A DNA stretch of 64,000 bases from Ilyonectria destructans (taxonomy: Eukaryota; Ascomycota; Sordariomycetes; Hypocreales; Nectriaceae). Below the pieces are notes generated by a model, which saw only the letters and a list, made by a program, of their open reading frames with translations, searched no databases and was not told the DNA's origin. The stretch's first letter is position 1, and each line of letters begins with the position of its first letter. The position numbers and the translations under genes were made by a program. Of this stretch, positions 1 through 10,943 are shown piece after piece. The stretch lies in the NCBI GenBank assembly GCA_020740775.1, contig JAHEWK010000006.1, forward strand, positions 2,790,001 to 2,854,000, written 5' to 3'.

Positions 1-358
1 TCTAGGGGTGGCGAATTAGCCTTCTGATTTCCTGTGTTATCTAGGGTTCTGGAACAAAGTGCTTGCTTGAACGGTTCATACCGTCAATGGGAAGTTGGCG
101 GATATACCTGCGAGAAGAATCATGAGCGACTCACATAGTTAAAACACAAACAACTAGGCAAATCAAGAACCGATTATGTGACAAAGTTGGGTATTCCTCT
201 CTTGTGACTGTATATGTAAAGTCTCGTAAAAATGATCAATCCCTCAAAATCAACTCCACGCCTCAAGCCGACTCCCTCCCTTTGTGATGATTTTGTATCT
301 TCTTGTGATCCCAAATGTTGTCTTGTCATATTTATGGCGATATGCCTTTATTTCTTGT
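1..358. other. left-edge spacer, 3' flank of GET3
   Basis: No coding signal is visible here. The stretch lies downstream of the minus-strand GET3 stop codon, is fairly AT-rich, and probably holds its 3' untranslated region. The short open frames that run into it are antisense to GET3. Confidence 0.5.
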
Positions 359-1437
359 TTACTCCGGGGGAACATAGGGTGTGACGAGCATCTCGCTAAA
401 GCTCTCGAGCTTCTCCTTGCCACGGACCTCCTCGACCAGCAGGGGCATCTTGACGACGTTGAAGTCCTCGGCGTACAGCTCCTCGTATTGATCGAGGTAC
501 TTGCGCTGCATCTTGCGGCGAGCGCCACACTGTTCACAGTTGCTCTCGTTCTTGGGGAAGAGGAGCTGGTTGACGACAATGGAGTGGGTATCAATGCCGT
601 AGCCGGCGAGCTCCTGGATCATTCGCTCCGTCTCGTAGAGACTGAGGAACTCGGCGATGCAGACGCAGACAAAAGTGGTGAGGTCGGCATCTTGGAACTG
701 TGTGTTGACCTCGGCAATGGTCTCGCGCAGGGACTCGAGCTTCTCCGTCATCTCGCTGAGGTTCTGGCCGTTGGGCAGGGCGCCGTTGCTACCGAGGAAG
801 CCGTTGAGGAGGGGTCCGTACTGCGAGGACAGCTGGGTGATCTTGGCGAGGGCCTTTTCGAGGACCGAGGGGAACTGGAGGAAGCGGAGGGTGTGGCCGG
901 TGGGGGCAGTGTCGAAGATGATGGTCTCGTAGGAGAGGGACTTGACCTGCTTGAGGACTTCGGCGAATGACATGGCCTCGTCAATACCGGGGATCTGGTG
1001 CGCAAAAGTCAGTAAACTAGGTTGGGTTGGAAGCCATTGGAAAAACGAACCGCAAAGGCGAGGTCCTGGACCATTCCACCAAGCCCACCGCCCATGGCAT
1101 TGACGTCGTCGGCCTCGGCCTGGCCAGCCAGGAGGTCCTGCATGCTGCCGTTGGGGTCGATCTCCATGGCGCTGAGGTTGTCGAAGCCGTTGATGAGGCG
1201 GGCCTCCTTGCCGAACTTCTGGGAGAAGGCATCAGAGAGGTTGTGGGCAGGGTCGGTGGAGATGAGGAGGACGGAGCGGCGGACGCGGGCGAGCTGGATG
1301 GCGAGGGAGCACGAGGTGGTGGTCTTGCCGACGCCGCCCTTGCCGCCGACGAAGATCCAGCGGAGGCTGCGCTGGTCGAGGAGCGACTGGAGCGAGGGTT
1401 CGAGGGCGTCCTCGGCGGAGATGACGGCGGTGGACAT
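359..1437 (-). CDS. GET3: ATPase GET3, guided entry of tail-anchored proteins (TRC40/ArsA family)
   Basis: Coding parts are complement(359..994, 1051..1437) with one 56-nt GT-AG intron (995-1050, phase 0), giving 340 residues, the usual fungal Get3 length. The start is the ATG at 1437, and no upstream in-frame ATG looks better. Residues 31-40 form the deviant Walker A P-loop ([10 protein letters not shown]). [11 protein letters not shown] switch motif follows the intron. C282 and C285 (NCEQC) form the CxxC pair that binds zinc between the two subunits of the dimer. Family knowledge: Get3 is a cytosolic homodimer that takes tail-anchored proteins from Get4/5 and delivers them to the Get1/2 receptor at the ER membrane; it can also act as a redox-regulated chaperone. 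The gene is divergent from the hydroxyisourate hydrolase gene. No break or missing residue is seen. Confidence 0.97.
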
Positions 1438-2669
1438 GATGACGGGAGGAGTGCGGCGGGGAGGAGGAGGAGGAGCAGCGGAAAGGGAAAGGCGGAGACG
1501 GGAGATGGAGGGCGTCGAATGAGTTGAACGACGAGCAGCAGGCGACTAGTAACGGGCAGGGTTGAGATGTCGCTTGTGTGGTGTTGTCGTCTTCAACCTA
1601 GCCCAGTATGTTCTAGAAGCTCGCGGTTCTTGGTGGAGTTGGCAAAAGCGGGTTGGCTGGCTGGTTGGAGACTTGGAGGGGTCGAGCAGTCACAAATACC
1701 ACGTCACATGCCTCGATGATGTCACCGGTATTCCGTCCGGTTATTTCTGTCCATGCACCCCGCCATTGACAACACATCCGCCACAGTTGCAATCACGCAC
1801 CTGTCCAATCCATTCAGACGTAGGACTTTAGGGACCTTAGCTCTCGCTCGGGGGGAAAGATGCTGTACGACGGCTGAAAATAAGTTGGTCCAGGTCCTGC
1901 AGGTCCCCCGGCAATAGGACCTCCCCCCTGGAACCCGCCCAGTCCTACGCTATCGGCTCCTGTCCGCTATCTCGTCCTTGGGGACTTTCCCTCCTCCGGC
2001 CAGCGGGTCCAGGCGCCAGGCCGGCCCCGTCCACGGAGGCGCGTTGCCCCTTGGATCCAGCGGGGGCGGCGAGCGGCGTCCAGCGTCGTCGGGCGGCTGC
2101 GATAGGACGGGAACGCGTGCTGGACCTGAACGAGGGGAGAACGCGCGTGGGCCTTTGTTGGCGACTGACGAAGGACCATGGGCGGGAGCTGAATTGGGCT
2201 GGCTCGCAGGGCTGAACTGGGCACCGCTGCACTGCGCCCAAGTTATTAACTGCAGTGGGCTGCTCTGCCGGGCTGAGCAGGACTGGACTGGGTTCACTGC
2301 CAGCTGCCAACTTTTGGAGAAGACGCTCGCTCGCTGCCTCAGCCCTACAACTACGTATACATCGCCTCCCTTGGCCCTCCGTTCCCTTCTCCTCTCTTCT
2401 CCTTCGTTTCCAGGAAGCAGATGCCAACACGCGCAGCAAACGGTTGACGATTGCCCTCTACTTCTACTTTTGAGCACTCCTCCCTGGCCATCCCTTGCTG
2501 TAGCCAGACTACACTCTCCCGAAACCTACTCGCCCGTCGTTCGAGCGATCCAACCTCCCTCCCCCACCTTTGACGTCAACTCCTGCGTCGCACCACCACC
2601 ACCACCGCCAACACCCACCACCAACACCAAAACCTGCACCGCTTTCAAACCCAAAACGACCAGCCCAAC
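1438..2669. other. divergent promoter region between GET3 and the HIU hydrolase gene
   Basis: About 1.2 kb separates the two divergent starts. Immediately upstream of the plus-strand gene (about 2500-2669) the sequence is C-rich with CCACCA runs, as in fungal 5' leaders. The ORF spanning 1978-3045 is in a different frame from the hydrolase and has a low-complexity Pro/Ser/Thr translation, so I treat it as non-coding. Confidence 0.5.
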
Positions 2670-3080
2670 ATGGCCGCCTCCTCCGACAAAGACCCCATCA
2701 CCTGTCACGTCCTCGACACCACGAACGGCCGCCCGGCCAAGGGCATCCGCGTGCGCCTGGTCGGTGGCGCCGCCTCGGCCACGGCTCAGCCCAAGACGTT
2801 CGAGTCCGTCACCAACGACGACGGCCGCATCCTCGTCTGGCTGCCCTACAGCTCCGACCTCTCTGCCGGCGAGGTCCCCGTCTACACCCTCCTCGACGTC
2901 CTCGGCGAGGCCAGCGGCGCCTCCCGTTGGACCCTGCGCTTCGACACGGCTGCTTACTTTGGCGAGGACAAGACTTTCTTCCCCGAGGTCACCGTCACCT
3001 TCCGCGTCGACGAAGGGCAGACCTACCATGTGCCCTTGTTGCTGAGCCCTCACAGCTACACCACCTACCGGGGCAGCTAG
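2670..3080 (+). CDS. 5-hydroxyisourate hydrolase (transthyretin-like, purine catabolism)
   Basis: A single 136-residue exon. The N-terminus carries the family signature ITCHVLDTTNGRPA, with the catalytic His in CHVLD. The C-terminus is HSYTTYRGS, matching the YRGS ending that marks hydroxyisourate hydrolases and separates them from true transthyretins. Family knowledge: the enzyme hydrolyses 5-hydroxyisourate, the product of urate oxidase, to OHCU on the way to allantoin. It works as a homotetramer, often in peroxisomes. I see no C-terminal SKL-type or obvious N-terminal peroxisomal signal, so a cytosolic location is possible. Length is normal. It converges with the small unknown gene on the other strand about 0.4 kb downstream. 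Confidence 0.95.
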   Translation: MAASSDKDPITCHVLDTTNGRPAKGIRVRLVGGAASATAQPKTFESVTNDDGRILVWLPYSSDLSAGEVPVYTLLDVLGEASGASRWTLRFDTAAYFGEDKTFFPEVTVTFRVDEGQTYHVPLLLSPHSYTTYRGS

Positions 3081-3464
3081 ATTTCTACCAAGATGGCGAA
3101 GGGCCTTGTTATAAAGGGTCTGCTGTGAAAGAACATATGGAGAGTACCGAGTTCAGTTACAGAGTGGTTGAAACCTAGTTACGGCTGATCATGGTATTTA
3201 CCATGGGGAAGATGACGGTTTTCATACGATAGCGATGATGGTGGTTTATTTATTTCATCAAAGAATGTCTTAATCAGGCACTACCTAGCCTCCTGTCCCA
3301 GTATGTCCTTGTCCAGCCCTTTTCCCTCCAGAGGGACAGTGATGCCGGCCTTTTATTCCCTTGAATGCCCGGGAAATCCAACGAAAAGTCCCCTGCCTCC
3401 TTGCCATAAACTCCGCGCTTTCCAAGATGGATAAAAGAGAGAGTAAAGTGATTCCGTGTTCCGT
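3081..3464. other. convergent 3' spacer
   Basis: This stretch lies between the stop codons of the hydrolase gene (+) and the small unknown gene (-). It is probably shared 3' untranslated sequence. No further feature was recognised. Confidence 0.4.
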
Positions 3465-4066
3465 TTAATAATGCAGTCGTTTCAGGTCGTTGGCCGTGAC
3501 GGACTCGGCCGTGTAGTCATAATATTGAGTGTCCTCGCTCAGGGTGTCCGCAATGTTCAGTTCTTTCGCCATTTCCTTAGCAGTCTTTCCTTCTTGGAAC
3601 GATGTGAGGGCACGTCGGGCGAGGTCGGCGGGGTTTCTTCGTCTCTCTGTGACACGATGCTCTCGGTTCCGTCCTTGGAGTACCGCACACTTGACATGGA
3701 TGGGCTGACGAGCTTGATGCTTTCTGAATCGGTGACGTCGGTGTTGACAAGGGAGAGAACGCTGTAGAGGGCTTCGGACTGTGGTGAGATTCGGCCGTGC
3801 TTGCTGGTATGTCGCTTCTTCCTCAGGAACGAGCGTCGGCTTCGTGAGAGCGCCCTCTCAGGGTTGATGTCTTCTTGGCTGATGCAGGCGTTTGGAGATA
3901 GGTCTGCGTCAGGATGAGGAAGCGTGGTGTTGCGGACTGGTGAGCAGATTAGAATAGATTCGTCATGGTGAGCCTAGCAGGTTGACAAACCGTCGTTGAA
4001 GGGTTCAGGGAAGCCCGTGTCTCGGGGCTCCCGTCGTCGGGACTTGACGGTAGGACTCGGCGACAT
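3465..4066 (-). CDS. hypothetical small basic protein; 3' splicing uncertain
   Basis: I do not recognise the family. The proposed coding parts are complement(3465..3646, 3691..3936, 3991..4066), 167 residues. The first intron (3937-3990, 54 nt, GTTTGT...CACCAG) is well supported. The N-terminal half is rich in Arg/Ser. After it two frames compete. Reading straight on ends at the stop 3557-3559 (151 residues). The other frame gives a strongly protein-like tail (QEGKTAKEMAKELNIADTLS, then acidic and Tyr-rich, ending KRLHY) with a stop at 3465. A 44-nt intron at 3647-3690 (GTGTGC...TCACAG) would join the frames, but it is short and lacks a clear branch point. A real frameshift is the alternative. 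A TATA-like site near 5455 on the minus strand suggests a long spliced leader. Confidence 0.5.
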
Positions 4067-5450
4067 GATGTTGATCTGAGGTACGGTTTTAGAGGTGGTC
4101 GTCATTGAGTTGGTGTCTCGGTTTGTGTTGTTTGTGATGAGAAAAATGAATCAAGAAGAAGATGATGGGTTGACGGAGGCAGCGAGTCGAGGGCACTTTC
4201 AACGCGCCGAATGGGGCAAGTACATGTGAGGTGGGCGGGTGTAAGCGCGAGGCCGCTTCTGTCACGAAGAGCAAAGCCCCAATGGCTGCAACAGAGTTCG
4301 GTAGGGATGATGAGGAATAACAAATGAGAATCAAGTCACTTGATGATCAGAGGAGGATTGGTTTTTTTTTTCAAGTGGGAAAAAGAGGCGCAAGGTTGGA
4401 GGTTTGTTCGTCTCGCAGAAATTAAAAGATGCTCCGGGGGGGAATGAGCAGTGATGGGTAGCAAAGCAGGGCCAGGGCGAGGGGGGCAAAAGGGTCACGC
4501 CAGGGTTATTATGATGGTAGGCTCTGGTAGCAGCGATGCGATCAGCAGGGCATGGGTTTGTTGACTCCGCTTGGGACTTGCATTGGCACTTGCACTGGCG
4601 CTGGCGACCCCGATGCGGCATCGTGGTCGGATCTTCGGAACCCAAGAGGCTTGGGGCGATGCGGGTTGGCGGGTTGGCGGGTTGTGGAGGGCAGCATGAC
4701 GAGAGCGCGAGAAAGCAGCCGAGCCAAGGGCGATTAGCCACTGGGCGAGGCTTGGCTCTCGCCATCCGGCACAGCAGCCAAGAGGTCAAACGTGGAACGC
4801 CTGCTTCTGGCTGCGTGGCCCTGTGCCGCAGCCCGAGAAATCGAAATGCCAACTACGAGCAAGGGGGGGGGGAGGGTATGGGAGGGTATGACGAGGGGTG
4901 GAGTCCAGCGACGCCAGCGCCATCAAGCTGGGACGACGAGCCGAGACGAGAAGCGACGAGAAGATCCAGACTCACCTTGAAATAGCCAGGGGAAGCCTGC
5001 AATGACGCCCTGGGCTTGGAGACTTAGTTAGGGTCCTTCAGCGCCCCAACGGACCTGGGGTCGACCGCAGTAATCGCCCAAGCGCTCGGATTGGAATTTG
5101 CCCGTTGGGTTTCGGAAATGCTGCCTCTCCACGGTTTGGACGGCAGCCAGGGTCAGCCCAGTGAGGGCGAGTGGCTGATGAGGCTCGGCGCTGTGCCGAG
5201 GATGGAGTGAATGGAGCTCACGGGCGTCGTAAGCTGGGCGAACTCGCTTGGCGACTGGTTCTGTTGGGCGGCCGATGGCGCGAGCGCGAAACCGCGACAG
5301 CGACAACGACGGCGACGGGCGACAGGCAACAACGAAATGCTTCTGCGCCTCTTCAAACGAGCTGAGAGGTTTCAAGTGCAACTGCAGGATACGTCATCAC
5401 AGCACAAGAGGATCGCAGAGAGTTTATGCCTGGTCCGGGGTGGGTTGTGA
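4067..5450 (-). other. probable spliced 5' leader of the small gene at 3465-4066
   Basis: On the minus strand there is a good donor (CAAG|GTGAGT) near 4977. Upstream of it a CTAAC branch site is followed by TTGCAG near 5001, which bounds a candidate 21-nt exon. A CTCAG acceptor lies just before the ATG at 4066. Together with the TATA-like site near 5455 this suggests a leader with one or two introns. The ORFs here have compositionally biased translations and I do not call them genes. Confidence 0.3.
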
Positions 5451-5458
5451 TATTTATA
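5451..5458 (-). promoter_or_regulatory. TATA-box-like TATAAATA
   Basis: Minus-strand TATAAATA at 5458-5451. Its position fits a transcript starting near 5.4 kb and running left through the leader into the small gene. This rests on the motif only. Confidence 0.3.
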
Positions 5459-5460
5459 CT

Positions 5461-7639
5461 GCGAGGCATTCACACGCACACGCTGACCGGCTGCCGCAGG
5501 ACGGGATGAAAGCGACCAGGTGGAAAGCGGTTCCCCAACAGTCTGGGAATGGTGCAGAAATCGCTACAGTACCTAGCTTAGGCGATACAGTAGTGGTGGC
5601 CCAGTAAAAAACAGCCCGAACAGCACGGGCAGGGACGCCGGCAAAGGGCCACCGAATGCCCCAGAAAACAGCCAGCGGGCGACCTTCAGCAGCGTCCAGG
5701 TGATGATCATTTCCCAGCAGGCCCCTGGACACATGACGACAGGCCTGGGCGTGCAGGCCGGTGTCTCGCAGACGGGAGTGCTAGTGGCTGGCCGGGCTGT
5801 CGACGCTGACCTCGACCAGCGCTACACTGCGAACTACGACCTGCAGAACCGCAGAACCGCGCGCTCATTGTCCAGGTTTTAGATGTGACCTGCCGGCGTG
5901 GTTGTCTGCCGAGGTCGACCGGTGCTGGATCTCGTTGCTCGATTCGCTCCCTTGGAGGAGGGGAAACTGCATCCGAGCGGGGAATTCGCCGTGGCATGCG
6001 CAGCTGGGCGCTTGCACGGCAAAGCCGGTTGCGACCCGGACTGCATTGATGGACTTGGTGTTGTCGTATTCATTGACGGGCGGTGTCGCCGACGGAGAAT
6101 GGAGCGACTCGGAGGATCGTCACGTGCACGGCTTCAGCTAGCTCAGACTCTCAGTGCGCTCATCACTTCGCCGGTGTGTCACCTTGGGTCGATCAGAGTC
6201 CATTATTATAGGCTCCATCGTACGGATAGTCACCCTCAAATTCTTACTCCCCCGATATTACTTACCCCTGGTTTTCTCGACCGTTGGTGCTAGTGCCTAC
6301 CGGACCGTCTAGCTGATCACTATAGGCAGATTGCGGCGGCGCTCCAGGACTCCCGCTACAGAGCCTTCCGCCCGTGGTCCAGTTGGGTAGAAATCCCCTA
6401 AATTTCGTCTTACCCTCCTTCATTTCCACACCCCAGCCCCCAGCTTCCAGCTCCTCGACGGCCTGAACCCAGAGGCCTCTTATCGTCCGCGAGAGATCCG
6501 TAGAAGCCGAGACATGTTGCATGCACTATTGAATAACTCGTACGTGCTACACCTGTATTCGCACATACACGTGTTTCCTGGGCGAGGCCAGAAGAAGCAA
6601 GGCCTCCGCTGTACCTCTGCGCAATTGGCAGGTCGGTCGAAGTCGTCTGAGACCTATCCTTGGCTGCATGGCGGTGAAGGGCTTGACAACTCCAGCACCA
6701 GCTGTTCTCTCGCTTCTGCGGACGCCTGAGCCGTCGCCTTTACCCGTCTGCAGTGGTTGATTGGTTGCTCAATTGACGCATTGGCGTCGTGGGATGGCTG
6801 TCTATGTTGACTATGGGCCGCGGGGGGCTGGGGAGGTGTTCATTCTCTTTCGCCTGGCAAGTACACCAGCTGGAAGTGGCATTCAGAGCATCAACCAGGT
6901 GATCAACTATAGTCATAGATGCCTCGTCGTTTTAGCCACCTAGTCGCCTTCATATTTCATCGTCGGTTCCCCTTTCTCCAATCTCATAGCCCGACGTCAT
7001 CTCAATCCTGCGGGTGGCGAGTCCAGAGACTTGTCCTAAACGTTGTCAACTTGTCCTCGCGCTTGCCATCCCGTCATGCGGGTGGACTTCCCGCTTCTCA
7101 GCCGCGAATTTGCAAGCCTATCGTAGTCGTTGTAGCCTGCGTCGTGGCCCATCGCCCAACTGGAGCTGTTGGATTGATGAAGGCATACATATCCAATCCC
7201 AATCAACAGCGTCTTTACTCTCCCAGTGAATAGTCCCACCCGCAAACCACCCAGTTGGGAAAAGATCAGCTAAAAGACGGCTCGCGTCTGAGCGTACATT
7301 GTTCGTTTTAGACTCAAGCACCTTGTTATGATCTTGGTAAGGGTCCATGTATGATGGTGGGTGCTTGTTCAGCCCTGGGCTTTTCCCAGCCATGTCATTG
7401 CGCCGGTCTGGTCCTATGAAGACGGGGTATATCCGTCTCAATTGATCTGGTTGCTCCGGCTGACTGCCAATGCATGTAGCATGACCCGATTCAAGAAAGT
7501 CTTCCCCTGAACGAATGGGCAAACTGATATCGGGCATGCAACAGAGATGCGGGGGCTAAGAGGGTCTCGGCCCTGGTGGACACCACAGCGTGTAACCTGT
7601 TTAGTCCACATTAAGCACCCATCCTTCCATCAAAAACAA
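5461..7639. other. intergenic stretch without a supported gene
   Basis: The longest open frames (for example 5898-6293 plus and 7118-7537 minus) overlap each other, have no recognisable domain and show no clean intron pattern. I see no gene here. Confidence 0.4.
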
Positions 7640-7721
7640 GGCACAGTGGCAGAGTGGTCTAATGCGTATGACTAGAAATCATATCTCTTCGGAGGCGTCT
7701 GTTCAAATCAGGCCTGTGTCG
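7640..7721 (+). tRNA. tRNA-Ser (anticodon AGA)
   Basis: An 82-nt cloverleaf can be drawn in full. The acceptor stem GGCACAG pairs with CTGTGTC (one G-U) and is followed by discriminator G. The D stem is GCA/TGC, and the anticodon stem TATGA/TCATA is perfect. The loop CTAGAAA holds anticodon AGA at 7674-7676. A class II extra arm (CTC-TTCG-GAG) identifies serine. The T stem GTCTG pairs with CAGGC (one G-U) around loop TTCAAAT. The internal Pol III A box (TGGCAGAGTGG) and B box (GTTCAAATC) match consensus, and a T5 run at 7734-7738 can end transcription. There is no intron. The stems are more AT/GU-rich than the Ser(AGA) tRNAs I know, so a decayed copy is possible. Confidence 0.78.
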
Positions 7722-8367
7722 AATCAACTTTACTTTTTGCCTTCTCATCCATTGAGATGATGTGTAAGTGCACTTCTTTTTTGGAGTTTTGCTATGACTA
7801 GGGAACATGTAATCGATGCCCAGCCATAAATTCATGACTAAGTGTAACGTTGAAATCGAAGACACTAAGATCTTTGTTTCACTGTGATATGATTTCCGTC
7901 ATCCGCCGTTCAATGCATCAAATTTCACTCAGGTTCGATTCGGTTACAGAAGGCAAAGCCAATTTCAACCCCGACATGTGGTGTTGCATCAGACATGCTC
8001 ACATCCCAGTCATCAATGGAATATCGAAGATTCAAGCTTTCGCATAGTTGTAAACTGCGCATCATTTTGCGATTTGATCCCAGTTCAACTTAAATTTATT
8101 AATAGACGTCGCGGCCGAACATGGGGTGCCAGAAAGACTTCGTATACGGACAAAAGAATAGCCGGGCACTCTGACACTGCCCCACCAATGCACGGTGCAC
8201 AGCCACGCCGCAGCGAGTCCTACACGTAATGCTACACGAGCCACATCGCGACGTTCCAAACCATCCGCCTTCGACAACGCCCCTGGGATAGGAACATCGC
8301 AACATTCCCACAGTCCCGCCACTCCTACGGCATCATCGCGCAGCGCGTATCGACGAACGTGTGCACA
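7722..8367. other. spacer between tRNA-Ser and CDC50
   Basis: Starts with the tRNA terminator T-run and ends with the CDC50 promoter and leader. The sequence is AT-richer than the flanks, and no other feature was recognised. Confidence 0.4.
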
Positions 8368-9936
8368 ATGGCCGACTCGCCCCGTGGCATGGACCACACC
8401 GACTCGATGGACTCCAACGACGGAGGTCCGAAGCAGCCGGAGAAGAAGAAGAGCCGCCGACCTGCGAGTGAGTGCTCTGGAAGCTTCGGAAGCGACGCGC
8501 CGCCCTGAAGAACTCGCAACTGATATTATCGCGACAGATACCGCGTTCCGGCAACAGCGCTTGAAGGCGTGGCAGTATGTAGAAGACTTTCCGCGCTGAC
8601 CGGATACAATGCTGACAGCTATAGACCCATCCTGACGCCAAAGACCGTTCTGCCCTTGTTCTTCATCATCGGCATCATCTTCGCGCCCATCGGTGGCCTT
8701 CTCCTCTATGCCAGCGCTCAGGTACTACCATTCACCACTTCTATCAGCTCTCTTCCAGGACTTCTCTAACGGGCAAGCTAGGTTCAAGAGATCCGTCTCG
8801 AATACACCGACTGCAAAGCCGACGCCCCAACCCTTAGGCAAGGCGATGGCTTCGGAGACATGCCTAGTGGCACCGTCTCGACCGCATTCAAGAACAACAC
8901 CGGAGGCGTCAACGCCCAGTGGGGCCGCGAGGTTGGCGTTAATGTCACCGATAAAATGAGTAAAGCCGTCATCGAGACCACCCGCTGCCACCTGCGCTTC
9001 ACCATCCCTGAGAACATGGGATCGCCCGTTCTCTTCTACTACCACCTCACAAACTTCTACCAGAACCACCGCCGTTATGTTGAGTCGTTTGATAATTCGC
9101 AGCTGAAGGGTAACAAGCGTTCTTACGACCAGATTAAGGGTTCTGATTGCAGTCCGTTGGAAGGCGACAAAAAGCTTAGGAAGCCCTATTACCCTTGCGG
9201 TCTCATCGCCAACTCGATGTTCAACGATACATTCTCCAACCCTGTGCTTCTAAACCCCCCTAACGGAAAGGGCAACGAGACTCAGACCTACTTCATGACG
9301 GACACTGATGAGATATCTTGGGGCAGCGACAGGGATCTGTACGGCAAGACTGATTCCACCTGGGAAGAAGTAATCCCCCCGCCTAACTGGGCTGAGCGCT
9401 ACCCCGACGGATACACTGAGAAAGCCCCGCCACCAAACCTGAAGGAGTGGCCGGCCTTCCAGGTCTGGATGCGAACCGCGGGTCTGCCAGTCTTCAGCAA
9501 GCTGTACCAGCGCAACAACTCTGCCTCGATGACGGCTGGTCGCTACGAGGTCATCATTGATGATTGTAGGTCGCCAAACGTTCCAGCTCCAACACATGCT
9601 AACTCTTGATAGATTTCCCTACGACTCTTTACAAGGGCACCAAGTCCATCATCATCACTACGCGCACCGTCATGGGCGGTCGCAACCCCTTCCTCGGCAT
9701 CGCCTATGTCGTTGTTGGTGGTGTCTGCATTCTACTCGGCACCATCTTCACTGTCACTCACCTGGTCCGCCCAAGGTCCGTTACCCCTATTCCCAACTCA
9801 CTGATGCTCGTTGCTGACCCCAAACAGGAAGCTTGGTGACCACACGTACCTCTCGTGGAACAACGCCCCAGGTGCCAAGTCTGGCCCTAGCACAGCTACG
9901 GCTTCTGGTCGTGAACTTCGCCCTGGCGAGGCCTAG
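8368..9936 (+). CDS. CDC50: CDC50/LEM3-family subunit of P4-ATPase phospholipid flippase
   Basis: Six exons (8368..8467, 8538..8574, 8625..8721, 8782..9565, 9613..9775, 9828..9936) give 429 residues. All five introns are GT-AG and keep frame. After a hydrophilic N-terminus comes the family hallmark NTAFRQQRLKAWQPILTP, built across three exons. The first membrane segment follows (about residues 50-75, ending YASAQ), then a large lumenal domain with conserved Cys (YTDC, PYYPCGL) and N-glycosylation sites such as NNT and NDT. The second membrane segment is near the end (FLGIAYVVVGG...). Family knowledge: the protein escorts P4-ATPases out of the ER and is needed for aminophospholipid flipping at Golgi or plasma membrane. 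Which yeast paralogue (Cdc50, Lem3 or Crf1) it matches cannot be told by eye. It converges with SPT16. Confidence 0.93.
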
Positions 9937-10943
9937 GCGGCTCGCGAAGGCTCCAGAGCACTCCTCCGAGCCACCACCACCACCGATACCACGAATCCCT
10001 CGTTTGCATCATCTAATGTCCAGCTTTGATCTCCCGATGACACCAGAAACGAACATCCTGCCTTGTCTTGCTTCACGGCTCCACTCGTGACGTTGGATCT
10101 GATCTGATGTAAGCGGACAAGACCCGGACTCGGCGACTGGTGGAAAATGGGGAGAACTTGGCATTGGATTTCGTGTTTGTTCCCTCGGCATGACTTCTTT
10201 GCTTTTTATGTACGACTATCCCGAGCAGTAGCTTTCTTGCTTGCTCTTTTTTTCCAAGAGGCGGTTTCTGGGCAACTTGGCCGCGACGACGTCTGCTTTT
10301 TCACGCACGCGAGTTCGTGCTCACCCGCCTGCCTGTCTTGCGCAGACCGAAAACGGGGTGATTTAGAGGCAGTGCGGATAATGTTTCTGAGTATCGTTAA
10401 CAGGGTCGGGAGTTTGGGCGTGTTATCCAATCGGCAGTGCGAATAGAATGATATGGCCTCGTGTTTCTCGTCCCCCTGCACAAGTGACGTTTGCGTAAGA
10501 TGAGGCTGTGCTCATAGTAAGGGATGCCTACGTGTTCGTTCGTATGCATAGTATCACAGCGCTGAGCAAAGCCAAGAACGTAGTATGTAATGATTAAGAG
10601 AAACAGTCATTCAATTAACTAGACGGGACGACCCAAAATTTGTTCTCCTCCTATCCATGCCACAGGAGACCACAAGACAAAAAAGAAAAGGACGGGAAAG
10701 CCGTCGTACCTAAGCACCCTGCCTGAACAACAACCATTCGACGATTGCTTTCGCTCTGTCTTCAGCAAAGAAGACCCCAAACGCAAAGGGAAGACCAGTA
10801 AGGAGAGGCCAGCCATGCACGCAAGCTAGATTTCGATTTTTTAGTACAAGGTAGAAGAGGAAGAAAAAAACATGCCCGTGCCTCCCCTTCACGCCATCAT
10901 ATCCCTCTGGAAATGGCCAGAGTCGCGGGGTGGTTGCTGGCAT
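9937..10943. other. convergent 3' spacer between CDC50 and SPT16
   Basis: About 1 kb holding the two 3' untranslated regions. No gene was recognised. Confidence 0.4.

Noticed and set aside
1978..3045. 355-codon plus-strand ORF
   Set aside because: It overlaps the hydroxyisourate hydrolase in another frame, and its translation is low-complexity Pro/Ser/Thr.
5898..6293. 131-codon plus-strand ORF in the spacer
   Set aside because: It overlaps other frames, has no domain and no splice or promoter support.
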